Source of the DNA: Texcoconibacillus texcoconensis
Lineage (GTDB): Bacteria > Bacillota > Bacilli > Bacillales > Salisediminibacteriaceae
Direction of reading: 5' to 3'
Assembly: GCF_014202575.1 (NCBI RefSeq)
Contig: NZ_JACHHB010000003.1
Span: 78,103 to 142,102 of the forward strand
Length of the DNA: 64,000 bases
Shown: piece by piece, positions 1 to 8,563 of the stretch
Layout: every line of letters starts with the position of its first letter
Position numbering within the stretch: position 1 is the stretch's first letter
Notes under the pieces: model-generated
Told to the model about the DNA's origin: nothing
Seen by the model: the letters and a program-made list of their open reading frames with translations, nothing else
Databases searched by the model: none
Translations under genes and position numbers: made by a program

Positions 1-220
1 GCAAGTAGAAGCGCTTTTTGCTTCTATTGACGAGGCGAAGCGACCTCGAGCCGATGGCACCTTTAGCTAGACACTAAGAAAAGCGAAGGGTGCCTGGCAA
101 TCGGCGACTAGCGCTGGAGGCTCGGCAAGTAGAAGCGCTTTTTGCTTCTATTGACGAGGCGAAGCGACCTCGAGCCGATGGCACCTTTAGCTAGACACTA
201 AGAAAAGCGAAGGGTGCCTG
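1..220. repeat. Tandem pair of a 96-bp non-coding repeat
   Basis: Bases 1-96 recur exactly at 125-220, giving a 124-bp period with a 28-bp spacer (97-124). The first copy starts at the window edge, so the array may extend further left. Each copy contains short inverted repeats: AGAAGC/GCTTCT near its start, GAGG/CCTC in the middle, and GGCACC/GGTGCC enclosing its last third. There is no open reading frame of note. It lies just beyond the mqnC terminator. The palindromic make-up suggests an intergenic repeat family, but other genomic copies cannot be seen here. Confidence 0.9.
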
Positions 221-223
221 ACA

Positions 224-250
224 CAAAAAAAGGCCGACGCATGTCGACCT
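224..250 (-). terminator. Rho-independent terminator after mqnC
   Basis: On the minus strand an 8-bp stem (AGGTCGAC / GTCGGCCT, one G-U pair) with a 4-nt loop at 231-250 is followed by seven U residues at 224-230. It lies 17 bp past the mqnC stop. Confidence 0.85.
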
Positions 251-266
251 CCTTTAACTTTTAACC

Positions 267-1373
267 CTAATTTTGCATAACAAAATCTTTATCTACGTTT
301 TCTTCTTGGTCAAACACATGGAGTGTGTTGTATTTTGTATCGCGTTGCGCAGGAATTTTACCAGCCTCGCGAATTAAACGTAAAATTAAGTTCGTATTTA
401 CTTTATGCGTTGCACCAGCAGCAGACACAACATTTTCCTCCATCATCGTACTACCGAAGTCATTACAGCCGAACGATAATGAACGCTTACCTGTTTCTGC
501 TCCCATTGTCACCCATGATGACTGGAAGTTTGGAATATTATCTAAAAAGATACGCGCAATCGCTAAGTTTTTCAGATAACCTTCTGGTGTGATTTTCTCA
601 CCCTTCATGTTTGTATTATCAGGTTGGAACGTCCAAGGGATAAAGGCTAAGAAACACTCCGCTTCGTCTTGAGCATCTCTTACACGCTGTAAGTGTAAAG
701 CTCGTTCTTCATATGTTTCTCCAAAACCGATTACCATTGTTGCTGTTCCGTGCATACCTACTTTTCTCACCATTTTCATACATTCGATCCACTCTTGCCA
801 TGACCCTTTCATACGACTAATTTTCTTTCTCGTACGATCGTCAAGAATTTCTGCTCCGCCACCTGGAACAGAATCAAGCCCTGCTTCTTTTAATTCTGTT
901 AGCACTTCTTCTAAAGAAAGCCCGGATACTTCAACCATCTTCCAGATTTCCGCTGGAGAGAATGAATGCATCGTAATATCAAAACGTTTTTTGATTTCTT
1001 TTAATAGATTCGTATAATAGCTCAGCGGTAAGTCAGGGTGTGTTCCACCCTGCATCAAGATTTCTGTACCGCCGACATCCTTTGTTTCTAGGACCTTTTG
1101 AAAGATTTCTTCGTTATCTAAAACATACCCTTCCTCATGGCCAGGTGGGCGATAAAACGCACAGAAACGACAGTACGTATCACAAAGGTTCGAGTAGTTG
1201 ACATTTCGACCGATAACAAATGTCGTGACCGGTTCTGGGTGCCAACGTTTCATGATTTCATTAGCGACGGAACCGATTTTTTCGACTTCATCACTTTCAT
1301 AAAGTTGTACAGCATCTTCTACGGATAGACGTTCTCCTTGAAGTGCTCGATGTAAGATATGATCAACACTCAT
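267..1373 (-). CDS. mqnC: Cyclic dehypoxanthinyl futalosine synthase (radical SAM)
   Basis: Predicted to cyclise dehypoxanthinyl futalosine in the futalosine route to menaquinone, in the cytoplasm. The protein has 368 residues. The radical-SAM [4Fe-4S] triad is Cys64-x3-Cys68-x2-Cys71 (CDTYCRFC), followed by a TIM-barrel core; the WTFQPDNT stretch near residue 247 is typical of MqnC. The ATG is preceded by a GGGGGA ribosome site. It sits downstream of dnaI on the same strand but with a 120-bp gap, and ends at a strong terminator. MqnE, CofG/CofH and ThiH are related families, but length and the WTFQPxNT motif favour MqnC. No other mqn gene is in the window. Confidence 0.88.
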   Translation of the reverse strand: MSVDHILHRALQGERLSVEDAVQLYESDEVEKIGSVANEIMKRWHPEPVTTFVIGRNVNYSNLCDTYCRFCAFYRPPGHEEGYVLDNEEIFQKVLETKDVGGTEILMQGGTHPDLPLSYYTNLLKEIKKRFDITMHSFSPAEIWKMVEVSGLSLEEVLTELKEAGLDSVPGGGAEILDDRTRKKISRMKGSWQEWIECMKMVRKVGMHGTATMVIGFGETYEERALHLQRVRDAQDEAECFLAFIPWTFQPDNTNMKGEKITPEGYLKNLAIARIFLDNIPNFQSSWVTMGAETGKRSLSFGCNDFGSTMMEENVVSAAGATHKVNTNLILRLIREAGKIPAQRDTKYNTLHVFDQEENVDKDFVMQN

Positions 1374-1493
1374 CCTGTTTCCCCCATCTTTTACAATATT
1401 TTCCTTATTTCTACTCTTTTACCTCTTCGGTTCGCTTTTCCTATCGTAACATACATTTCTTTCGTTCGCTGTTATTTAAAATCGTTTCCTAAG

Positions 1494-2435
1494 CTAATTA
1501 TTTTTCCTACGATTTTCACCATTTAAATAGATCGGCTCATGGTTATAACGGATCCTTTCCATAATCCGTTTTGCTTTCAATTCTTCAACCCTTTCAACAT
1601 TTCCTTTTTGCGTGTACATTAAATGAGCTTCCAATTCATCGAAATCATAGTTGGATGTAAATAATGTCGGTAACTTTTCCATCATACGGTATTGTAATAG
1701 CGAACCTAACACTTCATCACGCAACCAACTGGAGAGGTTTTCAGCACCGATATCATCTAAAATCAGTACAGGAACCGATTTTACAGCTTCTAACTTTTCT
1801 TGGTATGAACCGTCAGAAATCCCTTGCTTGATCTCTCGGAAAAAGTCTGGAGTGTAGACGAGCATCGTCTCAATATCCCGTTCCGCTAGAAGGTTTGCTA
1901 TCGCCCCCATCATATACGTTTTTCCAACACCAAACTTCCCATAAAAGTAAAGACCTTGGCCGTCATTTCCTGGGTCAGCTGTGTGTGCAAATTCAAGAGC
2001 TTTCGCTTTTGCTCTCAATTTCGACGTGTCATCTTCATCAACATTCGAAAACGTCGCCTCAACGATCTCCTTCGGTATATACAGGCTTTTGATCATATTT
2101 TGCTGTTGGTGTTTTTGATCGTCTTGACGTTTTAAAACACAAGGTTGATAGCCAATACGAATATCACCGAAATCAGAACTTACAACAGGTTGATATCCTT
2201 GCATCATATTAGGGCAGTCCTCTAATCCCGGGCAATGATCACAATGATTCCGCTCTTTGTTATACTGATCAAATTCATTTAAATGTTTCTTCACGATCTC
2301 CTCTGTAATGATTGAATCATCATTAATCAGCTTTTGTATCCGTTCACTTGCTAACAATTCAGCTTCTTTTTTTTGCAGCCGTTTTTGAAACGCACCATCT
2401 TTCCACCCTTTGAGTTGGTCGGAAATAGAATCCAT
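1494..2435 (-). CDS. dnaI: Primosomal helicase loader DnaI
   Basis: AAA+ ATPase that loads the replicative helicase DnaC onto DNA at oriC and restart sites, acting with DnaD and DnaB. In 313 residues there is an N-terminal helicase-binding domain with a cysteine cluster (Cys65, Cys68, Cys74, Cys99) that fits the known zinc site, then the ATPase domain with Walker A GKFGVGKT at 166-173 and Walker B VLILDDIG at 223-230. Its AAGGAGG ribosome site lies inside the end of dnaB and only one base separates the two genes, so translation is probably coupled. It is the last gene of nrdR-dnaB-dnaI. Confidence 0.96.
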   Translation of the reverse strand: MDSISDQLKGWKDGAFQKRLQKKEAELLASERIQKLINDDSIITEEIVKKHLNEFDQYNKERNHCDHCPGLEDCPNMMQGYQPVVSSDFGDIRIGYQPCVLKRQDDQKHQQQNMIKSLYIPKEIVEATFSNVDEDDTSKLRAKAKALEFAHTADPGNDGQGLYFYGKFGVGKTYMMGAIANLLAERDIETMLVYTPDFFREIKQGISDGSYQEKLEAVKSVPVLILDDIGAENLSSWLRDEVLGSLLQYRMMEKLPTLFTSNYDFDELEAHLMYTQKGNVERVEELKAKRIMERIRYNHEPIYLNGENRRKNN

Positions 2436-2436
2436 C

Positions 2437-3876
2437 TTAATCCTCCTTCTTTGCCGGATGTTCGTATTGCTTCATAAGCTTTTCTATCGTTTCTTTCGCT
2501 TCTTCGACTTCCTTGTCATCTTGTTGTTGAACGTTTCCTTCTTCTTCCTCTTCGGTAAGCCATTTCGGAAGCTTTTCTTTACGAACATTTCCTTTTTCAG
2601 AAGCTGATTTTGAAAAGCTACTGGTTGATGTTTCACTTTTCGCCTGTTTCCATTGCTTTCTTGCATCGTATTCTTCTTGAGCGATTTTCATCGCTTCATC
2701 TACAGTCTCAACTTTTTTCCGCTTCCAATGCCCTGCGATTTTATCGACAAAAGCTTGCGTTAATTTTTGATTGTTGACCATGAGTACATAATCAACAAGC
2801 ACGTTTACAACACCAGGGGGTAATCGGTAATCAAGAAGTAAGTGTTCTACAATTTTCGCATCTTGAGGTGGTACTTTAGCTCCTCCACTTCTTGCTTCTA
2901 GCATCGTCAAGGGAGGGGTTGTTTCATAAAATAAAACCATCTTTTCAAGTTCAGTTTCAGCTTTATTTTCACTCATCGTTCGTAAATGGTCAGGTTGAAC
3001 ACGCATCCCTAACGTAGGGGGTTCATTTCCGTACAAAGCTCGATACCTTAGTTGTACTTGTTTGCGTAGTTTTTCAATGTTTAGCTTTTCATCATGCAAT
3101 AACGCTTCTTGGACGGCACGACTCATCTCAATCGGAGAAAGTTGATAAACGAAAGCTAGTCGATGTACCCATGTTTTTACGTCATCACGGTCGATTTGCT
3201 CTTGATCAACAAATGCTGGTAAATGATGAAGTAAGGCTTGAAAATCAAAGTCGGCACCTTCAACTTGAAACGACGTATCATGATCATTTCGACCGGTAAA
3301 TGACATTGTTTCGTTGGAATGGAGAACCTCCCTTGTCTCTGGATGATTGGAGGCAACCATTTCCGTCGGTTTCAATGATGTAAACACTTCATCAAATGAC
3401 CTTGTTACTCGTTCGATTGCTTCATCGTCTTTAGGTAATGGGGTTAAGCCAAAACGATCCCTTATTGAGCGGTATGTTGTTTTTCCAAGACGGTTATATA
3501 AAAACACACTGAGTACATCATCTTGAAAAAAACGATCTGGAGACATGGGTGGGTACAATTCGTACATGTAAACCGATTCCCCGTCTTCCTCCCGTCGGTA
3601 CGTTTCAAGCAACCCAACTGCCTCGAGTTTTTTACGCTCTTGAAATAACTCATCTAAAGGACGACCCGTCATGATCATTAACATTTTGTGTGTTTTTAGC
3701 GACGAATCCGATCCATCATGAGAAGCTTCATGACGAAATGTTAAGTAGAGACTTAAGGCAACTGCACCTATCAACGGTTGGTACAGCAACGTCAATACTT
3801 GGTCATCCGTTTCATGCAAACGATCACGTGTATAAATTTCGTATTTATCAATCGGAAGCAATTCTTTCCAATGCAT
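2437..3876 (-). CDS. dnaB: Replication initiation and membrane attachment protein DnaB
   Basis: Firmicute DnaB (not the helicase) helps DnaI load the helicase and attaches the origin to the membrane. The start chosen is MHWKELLPIDKY, because GAGGGG lies 6 nt before that ATG; the reading frame is open 11 codons further upstream without a ribosome site. This gives 479 residues. Two DnaB/DnaD-type helical regions are followed by a low-complexity, Glu/Lys-rich C-terminal tail (about residues 405-479). It sits between nrdR and dnaI as in B. subtilis, separated from nrdR by a symmetric hairpin. Confidence 0.94.
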   Translation of the reverse strand: MHWKELLPIDKYEIYTRDRLHETDDQVLTLLYQPLIGAVALSLYLTFRHEASHDGSDSSLKTHKMLMIMTGRPLDELFQERKKLEAVGLLETYRREEDGESVYMYELYPPMSPDRFFQDDVLSVFLYNRLGKTTYRSIRDRFGLTPLPKDDEAIERVTRSFDEVFTSLKPTEMVASNHPETREVLHSNETMSFTGRNDHDTSFQVEGADFDFQALLHHLPAFVDQEQIDRDDVKTWVHRLAFVYQLSPIEMSRAVQEALLHDEKLNIEKLRKQVQLRYRALYGNEPPTLGMRVQPDHLRTMSENKAETELEKMVLFYETTPPLTMLEARSGGAKVPPQDAKIVEHLLLDYRLPPGVVNVLVDYVLMVNNQKLTQAFVDKIAGHWKRKKVETVDEAMKIAQEEYDARKQWKQAKSETSTSSFSKSASEKGNVRKEKLPKWLTEEEEEGNVQQQDDKEVEEAKETIEKLMKQYEHPAKKED

Positions 3877-3953
3877 AAGCGTCCCCTCAACTTTGGAAAT
3901 TTGAAACACGACATGTTCAAAATATTCTATAAGAAAATCATGCTAAAAGTAGA

Positions 3954-3991
3954 AAAATGAGCTTAAAGTGATTGGAACTTAAGCTCATTTT
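3954..3991 (-). terminator. Symmetric hairpin between nrdR and dnaB
   Basis: A perfect 13-bp inverted repeat (arms 3954-3966 and 3979-3991, AAAATGAGCTTAA) with a 12-nt loop and a T run on either side. It can act as a terminator after nrdR, possibly partial, since dnaB lies downstream on the same strand. Confidence 0.7.
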
Positions 3992-3997
3992 ATCAAG

Positions 3998-4465
3998 CTA
4001 TTCGTTTTGATCTGCCTTCTTTAAAAGATCTTTTAATTCATCAACAAATACATTGATGTCTTTAAATTGTCGATATACCGACGCAAAACGCACATATGCA
4101 ACATCATCGATATGGGCGAGCTTTTCCATCACACATTCACCGATATCAGGGCTTTGGATTTCCGAACGTTCGCTATTTCGCATATCTTTTTCGACATCGT
4201 CGACAATACTTTCTAATTGTTCTAGTGGAACGGGTCTCTTTTCACAGGCACGAATCAGTCCTCGCAATACTTTTTCCCGACTAAATTCTTCACGGTTCCC
4301 ATCTTTTTTCACAACAATCAAAGGGGTTTTTTCAACTCGTTCAAAAGTTGTGAACCTAAACTGACATTGATCACACTCTCTACGTCGACGTGTTGCCTTT
4401 CCTTCATCACTTGGGCGTGAGTCGAGAACGCGCGAACCTTGATATTGGCAGTTCGGACATTTCAT
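3998..4465 (-). CDS. nrdR: Transcriptional repressor NrdR
   Basis: Represses ribonucleotide reductase operons in response to ATP/dATP. In 155 residues it has an N-terminal zinc ribbon (CPNC at 3-6, CDQC at 31-34) and an ATP-cone domain carrying [15 protein letters not shown]. The start MKCPNCQ is preceded by GGAG eight bases upstream and matches the family; the reading frame extends six codons further only with a TTG start. It heads the nrdR-dnaB-dnaI cluster. Confidence 0.95.
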   Translation of the reverse strand: MKCPNCQYQGSRVLDSRPSDEGKATRRRRECDQCQFRFTTFERVEKTPLIVVKKDGNREEFSREKVLRGLIRACEKRPVPLEQLESIVDDVEKDMRNSERSEIQSPDIGECVMEKLAHIDDVAYVRFASVYRQFKDINVFVDELKDLLKKADQNE

Positions 4466-4509
4466 ATTGATCATCTCCAACAAGAAAGCTCCAATTTCTT
4501 CAATTGATA

Positions 4510-4917
4510 TTACTTCGCTAATTCATCTCCGAGGCCTGTCCCCACAAATGTAAGCCTTTGATTTAATTCTTCGTATAATCCATATATCAAACGACGGCTT
4601 GACCCAAAATCAGTAAATAACATCGTTTCCGATGCAACTGAAAAGTCTACAGACGTTCGAAATGGCCGGACCATTATAATTGTAACGACGATGAACGCCG
4701 GTTTTCCTTTTGTACGCTTCACGATCATTTCACCATGCTCTTCGGACACAGAGCGAATTTCAAATCCTTCTTTTTCTGAAAAAAAGTTTTCTAACTCTCG
4801 AAATGTTTTGTCTTTCGTCATTTTATAATAATGAGACTGTAGTGCTTGGTCATGATTTTTTTCAGATGTTTCAGTCTGTTTACTAAAGAAACGCTTGAGT
4901 GATTGAATGATCCCCAT
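4510..4917 (-). CDS. Conserved hypothetical cytosolic protein
   Basis: A 135-residue protein with no signal peptide. The first 30 residues are basic and polar; a hydrophobic beta-like stretch ([19 protein letters not shown]) lies near residues 77-95. I recognise no catalytic motif. It resembles small 'cytosolic proteins' annotated in other Bacillaceae, but no function is known to me. It lies between gapB and nrdR, where B. subtilis has speD. A GGTGAAAAGG ribosome site precedes the ATG. Confidence 0.75.
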   Translation of the reverse strand: MGIIQSLKRFFSKQTETSEKNHDQALQSHYYKMTKDKTFRELENFFSEKEGFEIRSVSEEHGEMIVKRTKGKPAFIVVTIIMVRPFRTSVDFSVASETMLFTDFGSSRRLIYGLYEELNQRLTFVGTGLGDELAK

Positions 4918-5017
4918 ACCTTTTCACCTCGCCTATTCTATTTATAGAATAGCAGGAAATAAATTGTGAATCAATCACAGATCCTTTCTACCATGGTGAC
5001 CTTTTCCTTTAAGATCA

Positions 5018-5050
5018 GAAAAAAGAGAGGACGTCATATCCCCTCTTTCC
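5018..5050 (-). terminator. Terminator downstream of gapB
   Basis: On the minus strand AAAGAGG...CCTCTCTTT forms a GC-containing stem, with an 11-nt loop, running into six U residues at 5018-5024. It lies about 50 bp past the gapB stop. Confidence 0.7.
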
Positions 5051-5102
5051 ATAATTATATTTAGTTTTTGAATTTAACGTTTAAGATATACGATTATTTC
5101 CT

Positions 5103-6149
5103 CTATACGATCGATCGGTCATTTTCTGAAATTTCGTTTAATGCTGAAGAGCCCATCGATTCAATCATATGACTTGCCATATCTACAACGCGGCAAGCGT
5201 ATCCGTATTCGTTATCGTACCAAGCAATTAGTTGAATCTTATGATCTCCAATGACTTGCGTTGATAAACCATCTATGATTGCTGACGATGGATGCCCGTT
5301 ATAATCTACAGACACTAGTGGGCTATCGCTGTAGGATATGACTGATTGTTTACTAGACTTTGAAGCTTGTTGGAACAAGCGATTCACTTCTTCGGCAGTC
5401 ACAGACTTTTTCACATCAACGACGACATCAACGAGCGACACATTTGGCGTTGGTACACGAAGAGCAATCCCATTCATTTTTCCTTCAAGAGAAGGTAATA
5501 CTTTCGATAGCGCCTCTGCTGCACCTGTTGATGTTGGAATAATCGATTGTTGGCACCCTCTCGCTCTTCTTAAATCTTTATGAGGATTATCATTTGTATT
5601 TTGGTCATTTGTATATGAGTGTACAGTCGTCATGATCCCTGCATCTACACCTAACTGTTCATCAACCACTTGCATAACTGGTGCCAAGCAATTCGTCGTA
5701 CATGACGCATTTGAAACAACATGGTGCTTAGTAGGATCAAAATCATCGTGATTGACACCATAAACAAATGTTTCATCTACTTTTTTCCCAGGTGCGGTAA
5801 TCAATACTTTCTTTGCACCCGCTTCCAAGTGTCTCGCAGCTTCTTCACGTTTTCGGAAAGCCCCTGTAGCTTCGATGACAAGTTCAACCCCTAGATCTTG
5901 CCAAGGCAACTTTTCAGGTTGACGCTCTGAACAAACGTTTATTTTTTGACCGTCAATAATGAGTGCATCCTCTGTCCAATCGACGTTTCCTTGATACGTA
6001 CCATGAACTGTATCATATTGAAATAAATGCGCTAGTGTATCTGTAGGATAGGAAGCGTTAATCGCCGTCACCGAAATATCCCGTTCAATCATCGCCTTTC
6101 TTAAAACTAACCGACCAATTCGTCCAAAACCATTAATCGCTACGTTCAT
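5103..6149 (-). CDS. gapB: NADP-preferring glyceraldehyde-3-phosphate dehydrogenase GapB
   Basis: Gluconeogenic GAPDH that converts 1,3-bisphosphoglycerate to glyceraldehyde 3-phosphate. In 348 residues, the Rossmann motif NGFGRIGR is at 6-13, the catalytic nucleophile is Cys150 in SNASCTTNC, and NASYPTDT at 31-38 lacks the acidic residue that selects NAD, as in GapB. The closest family match is GapB rather than glycolytic GapA. Two CcpN-like boxes lie upstream, so glycolytic repression is likely. The C-terminal tail of about 12 residues (after MASHMIES) is slightly longer than in B. subtilis. Confidence 0.95.
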   Translation of the reverse strand: MNVAINGFGRIGRLVLRKAMIERDISVTAINASYPTDTLAHLFQYDTVHGTYQGNVDWTEDALIIDGQKINVCSERQPEKLPWQDLGVELVIEATGAFRKREEAARHLEAGAKKVLITAPGKKVDETFVYGVNHDDFDPTKHHVVSNASCTTNCLAPVMQVVDEQLGVDAGIMTTVHSYTNDQNTNDNPHKDLRRARGCQQSIIPTSTGAAEALSKVLPSLEGKMNGIALRVPTPNVSLVDVVVDVKKSVTAEEVNRLFQQASKSSKQSVISYSDSPLVSVDYNGHPSSAIIDGLSTQVIGDHKIQLIAWYDNEYGYACRVVDMASHMIESMGSSALNEISENDRSIV

Positions 6150-6169
6150 CGTCCCACCCCTTAACCATT

Positions 6170-6211
6170 TATGTTATACTTTTTATTATTTACTGAAATT
6201 AGTATAACACA
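6170..6211. promoter_or_regulatory. Two CcpN-type operator boxes at the gapB promoter
   Basis: TATGTTATACT at 6170-6180 (plus strand) and TGTGTTATACT at 6201-6211 (minus strand) each match the published CcpN consensus TRTGHYATAYW at all 11 positions. They are 21 and 52 bp upstream of the gapB start and in inverted orientation. The minus-strand copy contains TATACT, which could be the gapB -10 element. CcpN represses gapB during glycolysis in B. subtilis; binding here is inferred. Confidence 0.75.
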
Positions 6212-6310
6212 TTTTACGTTTGATGACACCAATTGTTTCCAATATTTATCTAGTTTTTTGTTTATTTTCACTTCTTTCTTGTCCGCCCCATTATAAGTAG
6301 ATATGCGAAC

Positions 6311-6350
6311 AAAAAGAAAAGTTGACGTAAAAATTACGCCAACTTTCTTT
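6311..6350 (-). terminator. Terminator after coaE
   Basis: Minus-strand hairpin of about 14 bp (GAAAGTTGGCGTAA paired with TTACGTCAACTTTTC, one bulge and one wobble) followed by five U at 6311-6315. It begins at the coaE stop codon. Confidence 0.85.
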
Positions 6351-6942
6351 ATTTCACTTTCCATTTTGTTAAAATCGTCTCAAGTTGTTTTTTCGTCTCT
6401 TCTTTCGTTCCGTGATTGACAATGACTTCATCAGCAAGCGCTCTTTTTTCAGCTAATGGCATTTGAGATTCAACCCTTTGCGTTGCTTCTTCAATTCCGA
6501 AGCCATCCCGTTTTTGTAGCCGTTCCAATTGTACATGTTGATCAACGTAAACGAGTAACACTTTGTCAACGAGCTCCGTCAGTTGGCTCTCGATTAAAAG
6601 AGGGACATCAAGGATAACCGTCTCCATCCCTCTTTGTAAGTAATCATTTAACCGCTCTTTCATACGTTTTCGAACGGCTGGATGAACAATCGCATTTAAT
6701 TTCTGCCTTTTTTCTTCATTTGCAAAGACGAGCCTTCCGAGCGCTTGACGATCGATTGTTCCATCATGTTGCAAAATATCCTCGCCGAATGTTTTCACAA
6801 TTTCATTATAAGCGTCCTCATCAGGTTCGACGACTTCTCGAGCAATCAAGTCTGCATCTATAACCGGAAGCCCTCGTTCTTTGCAAAAACTTGAAACGGT
6901 GCTTTTTCCACTAGCAATTCCGCCTGTTAATCCTATGATCAT
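6349..6942 (-). CDS. coaE: Dephospho-CoA kinase
   Basis: Catalyses the last step of coenzyme A synthesis, phosphorylating dephospho-CoA at the 3'-hydroxyl. The 197-residue protein opens with the P-loop GGIASGKST (residues 7-15) and retains DADLIAREVV and DVPLLIE, which are typical of CoaE. It follows ytaF by 15 bp and probably belongs to the polA-mutM-ytaF-coaE transcription unit. Confidence 0.95.
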   Translation of the reverse strand: MIIGLTGGIASGKSTVSSFCKERGLPVIDADLIAREVVEPDEDAYNEIVKTFGEDILQHDGTIDRQALGRLVFANEEKRQKLNAIVHPAVRKRMKERLNDYLQRGMETVILDVPLLIESQLTELVDKVLLVYVDQHVQLERLQKRDGFGIEEATQRVESQMPLAEKRALADEVIVNHGTKEETKKQLETILTKWKVK

Positions 6943-6957
6943 GATATCACCTGCGTC

Positions 6958-7608
6958 TTATAGTAAAATTTCCCATAACCCTAGTGTAATAAGTAAAACA
7001 CCTGGTAAAAACTTTAGTTTTGACATCCATTTGTTATCCGAGAACCGATATCCGCTTTTCATACCTAAAAAGAGAAAAAAACCACACATAAGACCAACTG
7101 TCACAGCCATCATGATTGGAGAGTAACCCATTAATGCTGCACCTAAACCAGCTCCGAATGCATCCATTGACAAAGCAAGACCTAAAAGAAAAGCTTCTCG
7201 ACCTGTTATCGTCCCTGAGTCATCTAGGTCTGCTACCATTGGTTTGCGTAGCACACGAATCATGACACCGATCACCTTGATTTCTAATGTGAAAAGGACA
7301 TCATCTTTTTTATCTTTTTTACTTTTCCGTTCACGCTTTGCTGGACGGTACGTTTGATAAAGTGCCCAAGCACCAATTAATACTAAAATCACGCCCCCGA
7401 TTGATTCTGCTACCTCCGGTGACATAAACGCGGAGATCACATTTCCGATCGTCATCGCAAGTAAAACAGTCAATGCCGAGCAAGAGGCGATAAAGAGCAG
7501 CGAAGCTCTAGGTAACTTCATTTTTCTTAATCCGTACGTTAATCCGACGCCAAAGCTGTCTAAGCTGACGGCAAAGGACAGCATGATAAGTGAAAACAAC
7601 TCGATCAT
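6958..7608 (-). CDS. ytaF: Sporulation membrane protein YtaF (MntP-like)
   Basis: A 216-residue integral membrane protein of the YtaF/MntP family with about six hydrophobic segments and an internal duplication: SLDSFGVGLTYG in the first half and SMDAFGAGLGAA in the second. A hydrophilic Lys/Asp-rich loop (about 90-105) separates the halves. The ATG used lies 9 bases after GGAG; an ATG two codons upstream is only 3 bases from it. MntP homologues export Mn2+, but the substrate of YtaF is not established. It lies between mutM and coaE as in B. subtilis. Confidence 0.88.
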   Translation of the reverse strand: MIELFSLIMLSFAVSLDSFGVGLTYGLRKMKLPRASLLFIASCSALTVLLAMTIGNVISAFMSPEVAESIGGVILVLIGAWALYQTYRPAKRERKSKKDKKDDVLFTLEIKVIGVMIRVLRKPMVADLDDSGTITGREAFLLGLALSMDAFGAGLGAALMGYSPIMMAVTVGLMCGFFLFLGMKSGYRFSDNKWMSKLKFLPGVLLITLGLWEILL

Positions 7609-7703
7609 CGGCATGAGCTCCTTTTTACTATCATTGGATACGATAGTATATGGTTAAAGCCCATCCAACGTACGTTTCAAAAATTAATTTATTTTGAGAA
7701 TAT

Positions 7704-8531
7704 CTACTTATGTTGACAATTAGGACATACGTGTGTTCCTCGCCCAGCGACGACTGACTTTTCTATCGGTGTTTCACAATTTTTACAAGCTTCACTAGCG
7801 CGACCGTAAACGAATAGTTGTTGTTGAAACATGCCCATTTCTCCTTGGCCATTAACATACGATTTCACTGAGGAGCCACCAAGTTCAATGGCATGGGAGA
7901 GTGTAGAAATGATCGCTTCACGCAATTTTTCAACCTCTGTTTTTGTGATATGACTGGCTGTTCTCTCTGGATGTATCCCCGCTTGAAACAATGCTTCATC
8001 AACGTAAATGTTACCTAAACCAGTGACAACCGTCTGATCAAGTAAGGTCGCTTTAATATTTCTTTTCGTATTTTGTAAACGTTGATAAAAAGCATCGACC
8101 GTAAACGTATCCGAAAAGGGTTCAGGACCAAGATCCGATAAGGGACGATAATCCTCTTCAGTACCCTTAGAAAATACATGCATTGTGCCAAATTTTCGCA
8201 CATCGCGATAACGAAGGTCCAAATCGCCATCTAGATGAAAGCAGACGTGCGTATGTTTGTCAAAAGGCTCACTAGCTTCATATACGCCGTAACGCCCTTC
8301 CATTCGTAAGTGTGAAACGATCGTCACATCGTCAAGGTGAAACTTTAAAAACTTCCCCCGGCGTGCGACCTCACGAAATGTCTGCCCTTCAATGAGTTGA
8401 GCAAATTCATGAATATCGTCTGGACGTTTAATCATTTTCGGCCACCGTACCGTGACACGTTCGATGTTGTGACCTAAAACTAACGATTCCAAAGTCTTTT
8501 TGACTGTTTCAACTTCAGGTAATTCCGGCAT
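7704..8531 (-). CDS. mutM: Formamidopyrimidine-DNA glycosylase
   Basis: Removes 8-oxoguanine and formamidopyrimidines and cleaves the abasic site. In 275 residues: mature N-terminal Pro2-Glu3 (MPELPEVE), catalytic Lys60 in RRGKFL, and a C-terminal zinc finger with Cys249, Cys252, Cys269 and Cys272 plus the finger Arg264. It is 32 bp downstream of polA and probably cotranscribed, pairing damage excision with repair synthesis. Confidence 0.97.
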   Translation of the reverse strand: MPELPEVETVKKTLESLVLGHNIERVTVRWPKMIKRPDDIHEFAQLIEGQTFREVARRGKFLKFHLDDVTIVSHLRMEGRYGVYEASEPFDKHTHVCFHLDGDLDLRYRDVRKFGTMHVFSKGTEEDYRPLSDLGPEPFSDTFTVDAFYQRLQNTKRNIKATLLDQTVVTGLGNIYVDEALFQAGIHPERTASHITKTEVEKLREAIISTLSHAIELGGSSVKSYVNGQGEMGMFQQQLFVYGRASEACKNCETPIEKSVVAGRGTHVCPNCQHK

Positions 8532-8563
8532 TATTCGTCGTTCCTTTCGTGGTCCCTTTAAAG

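Noticed and set aside
323-1328. Plus-strand open frames antisense to mqnC, and similar frames opposite most large genes
   Set aside because: They are shadows of well-supported coding sequences on the other strand, lacking ribosome sites and family matches.
6161-6364. 67-codon open frame between coaE and gapB
   Set aside because: It overlaps the coaE terminator and the gapB promoter/CcpN boxes and has no ribosome site.
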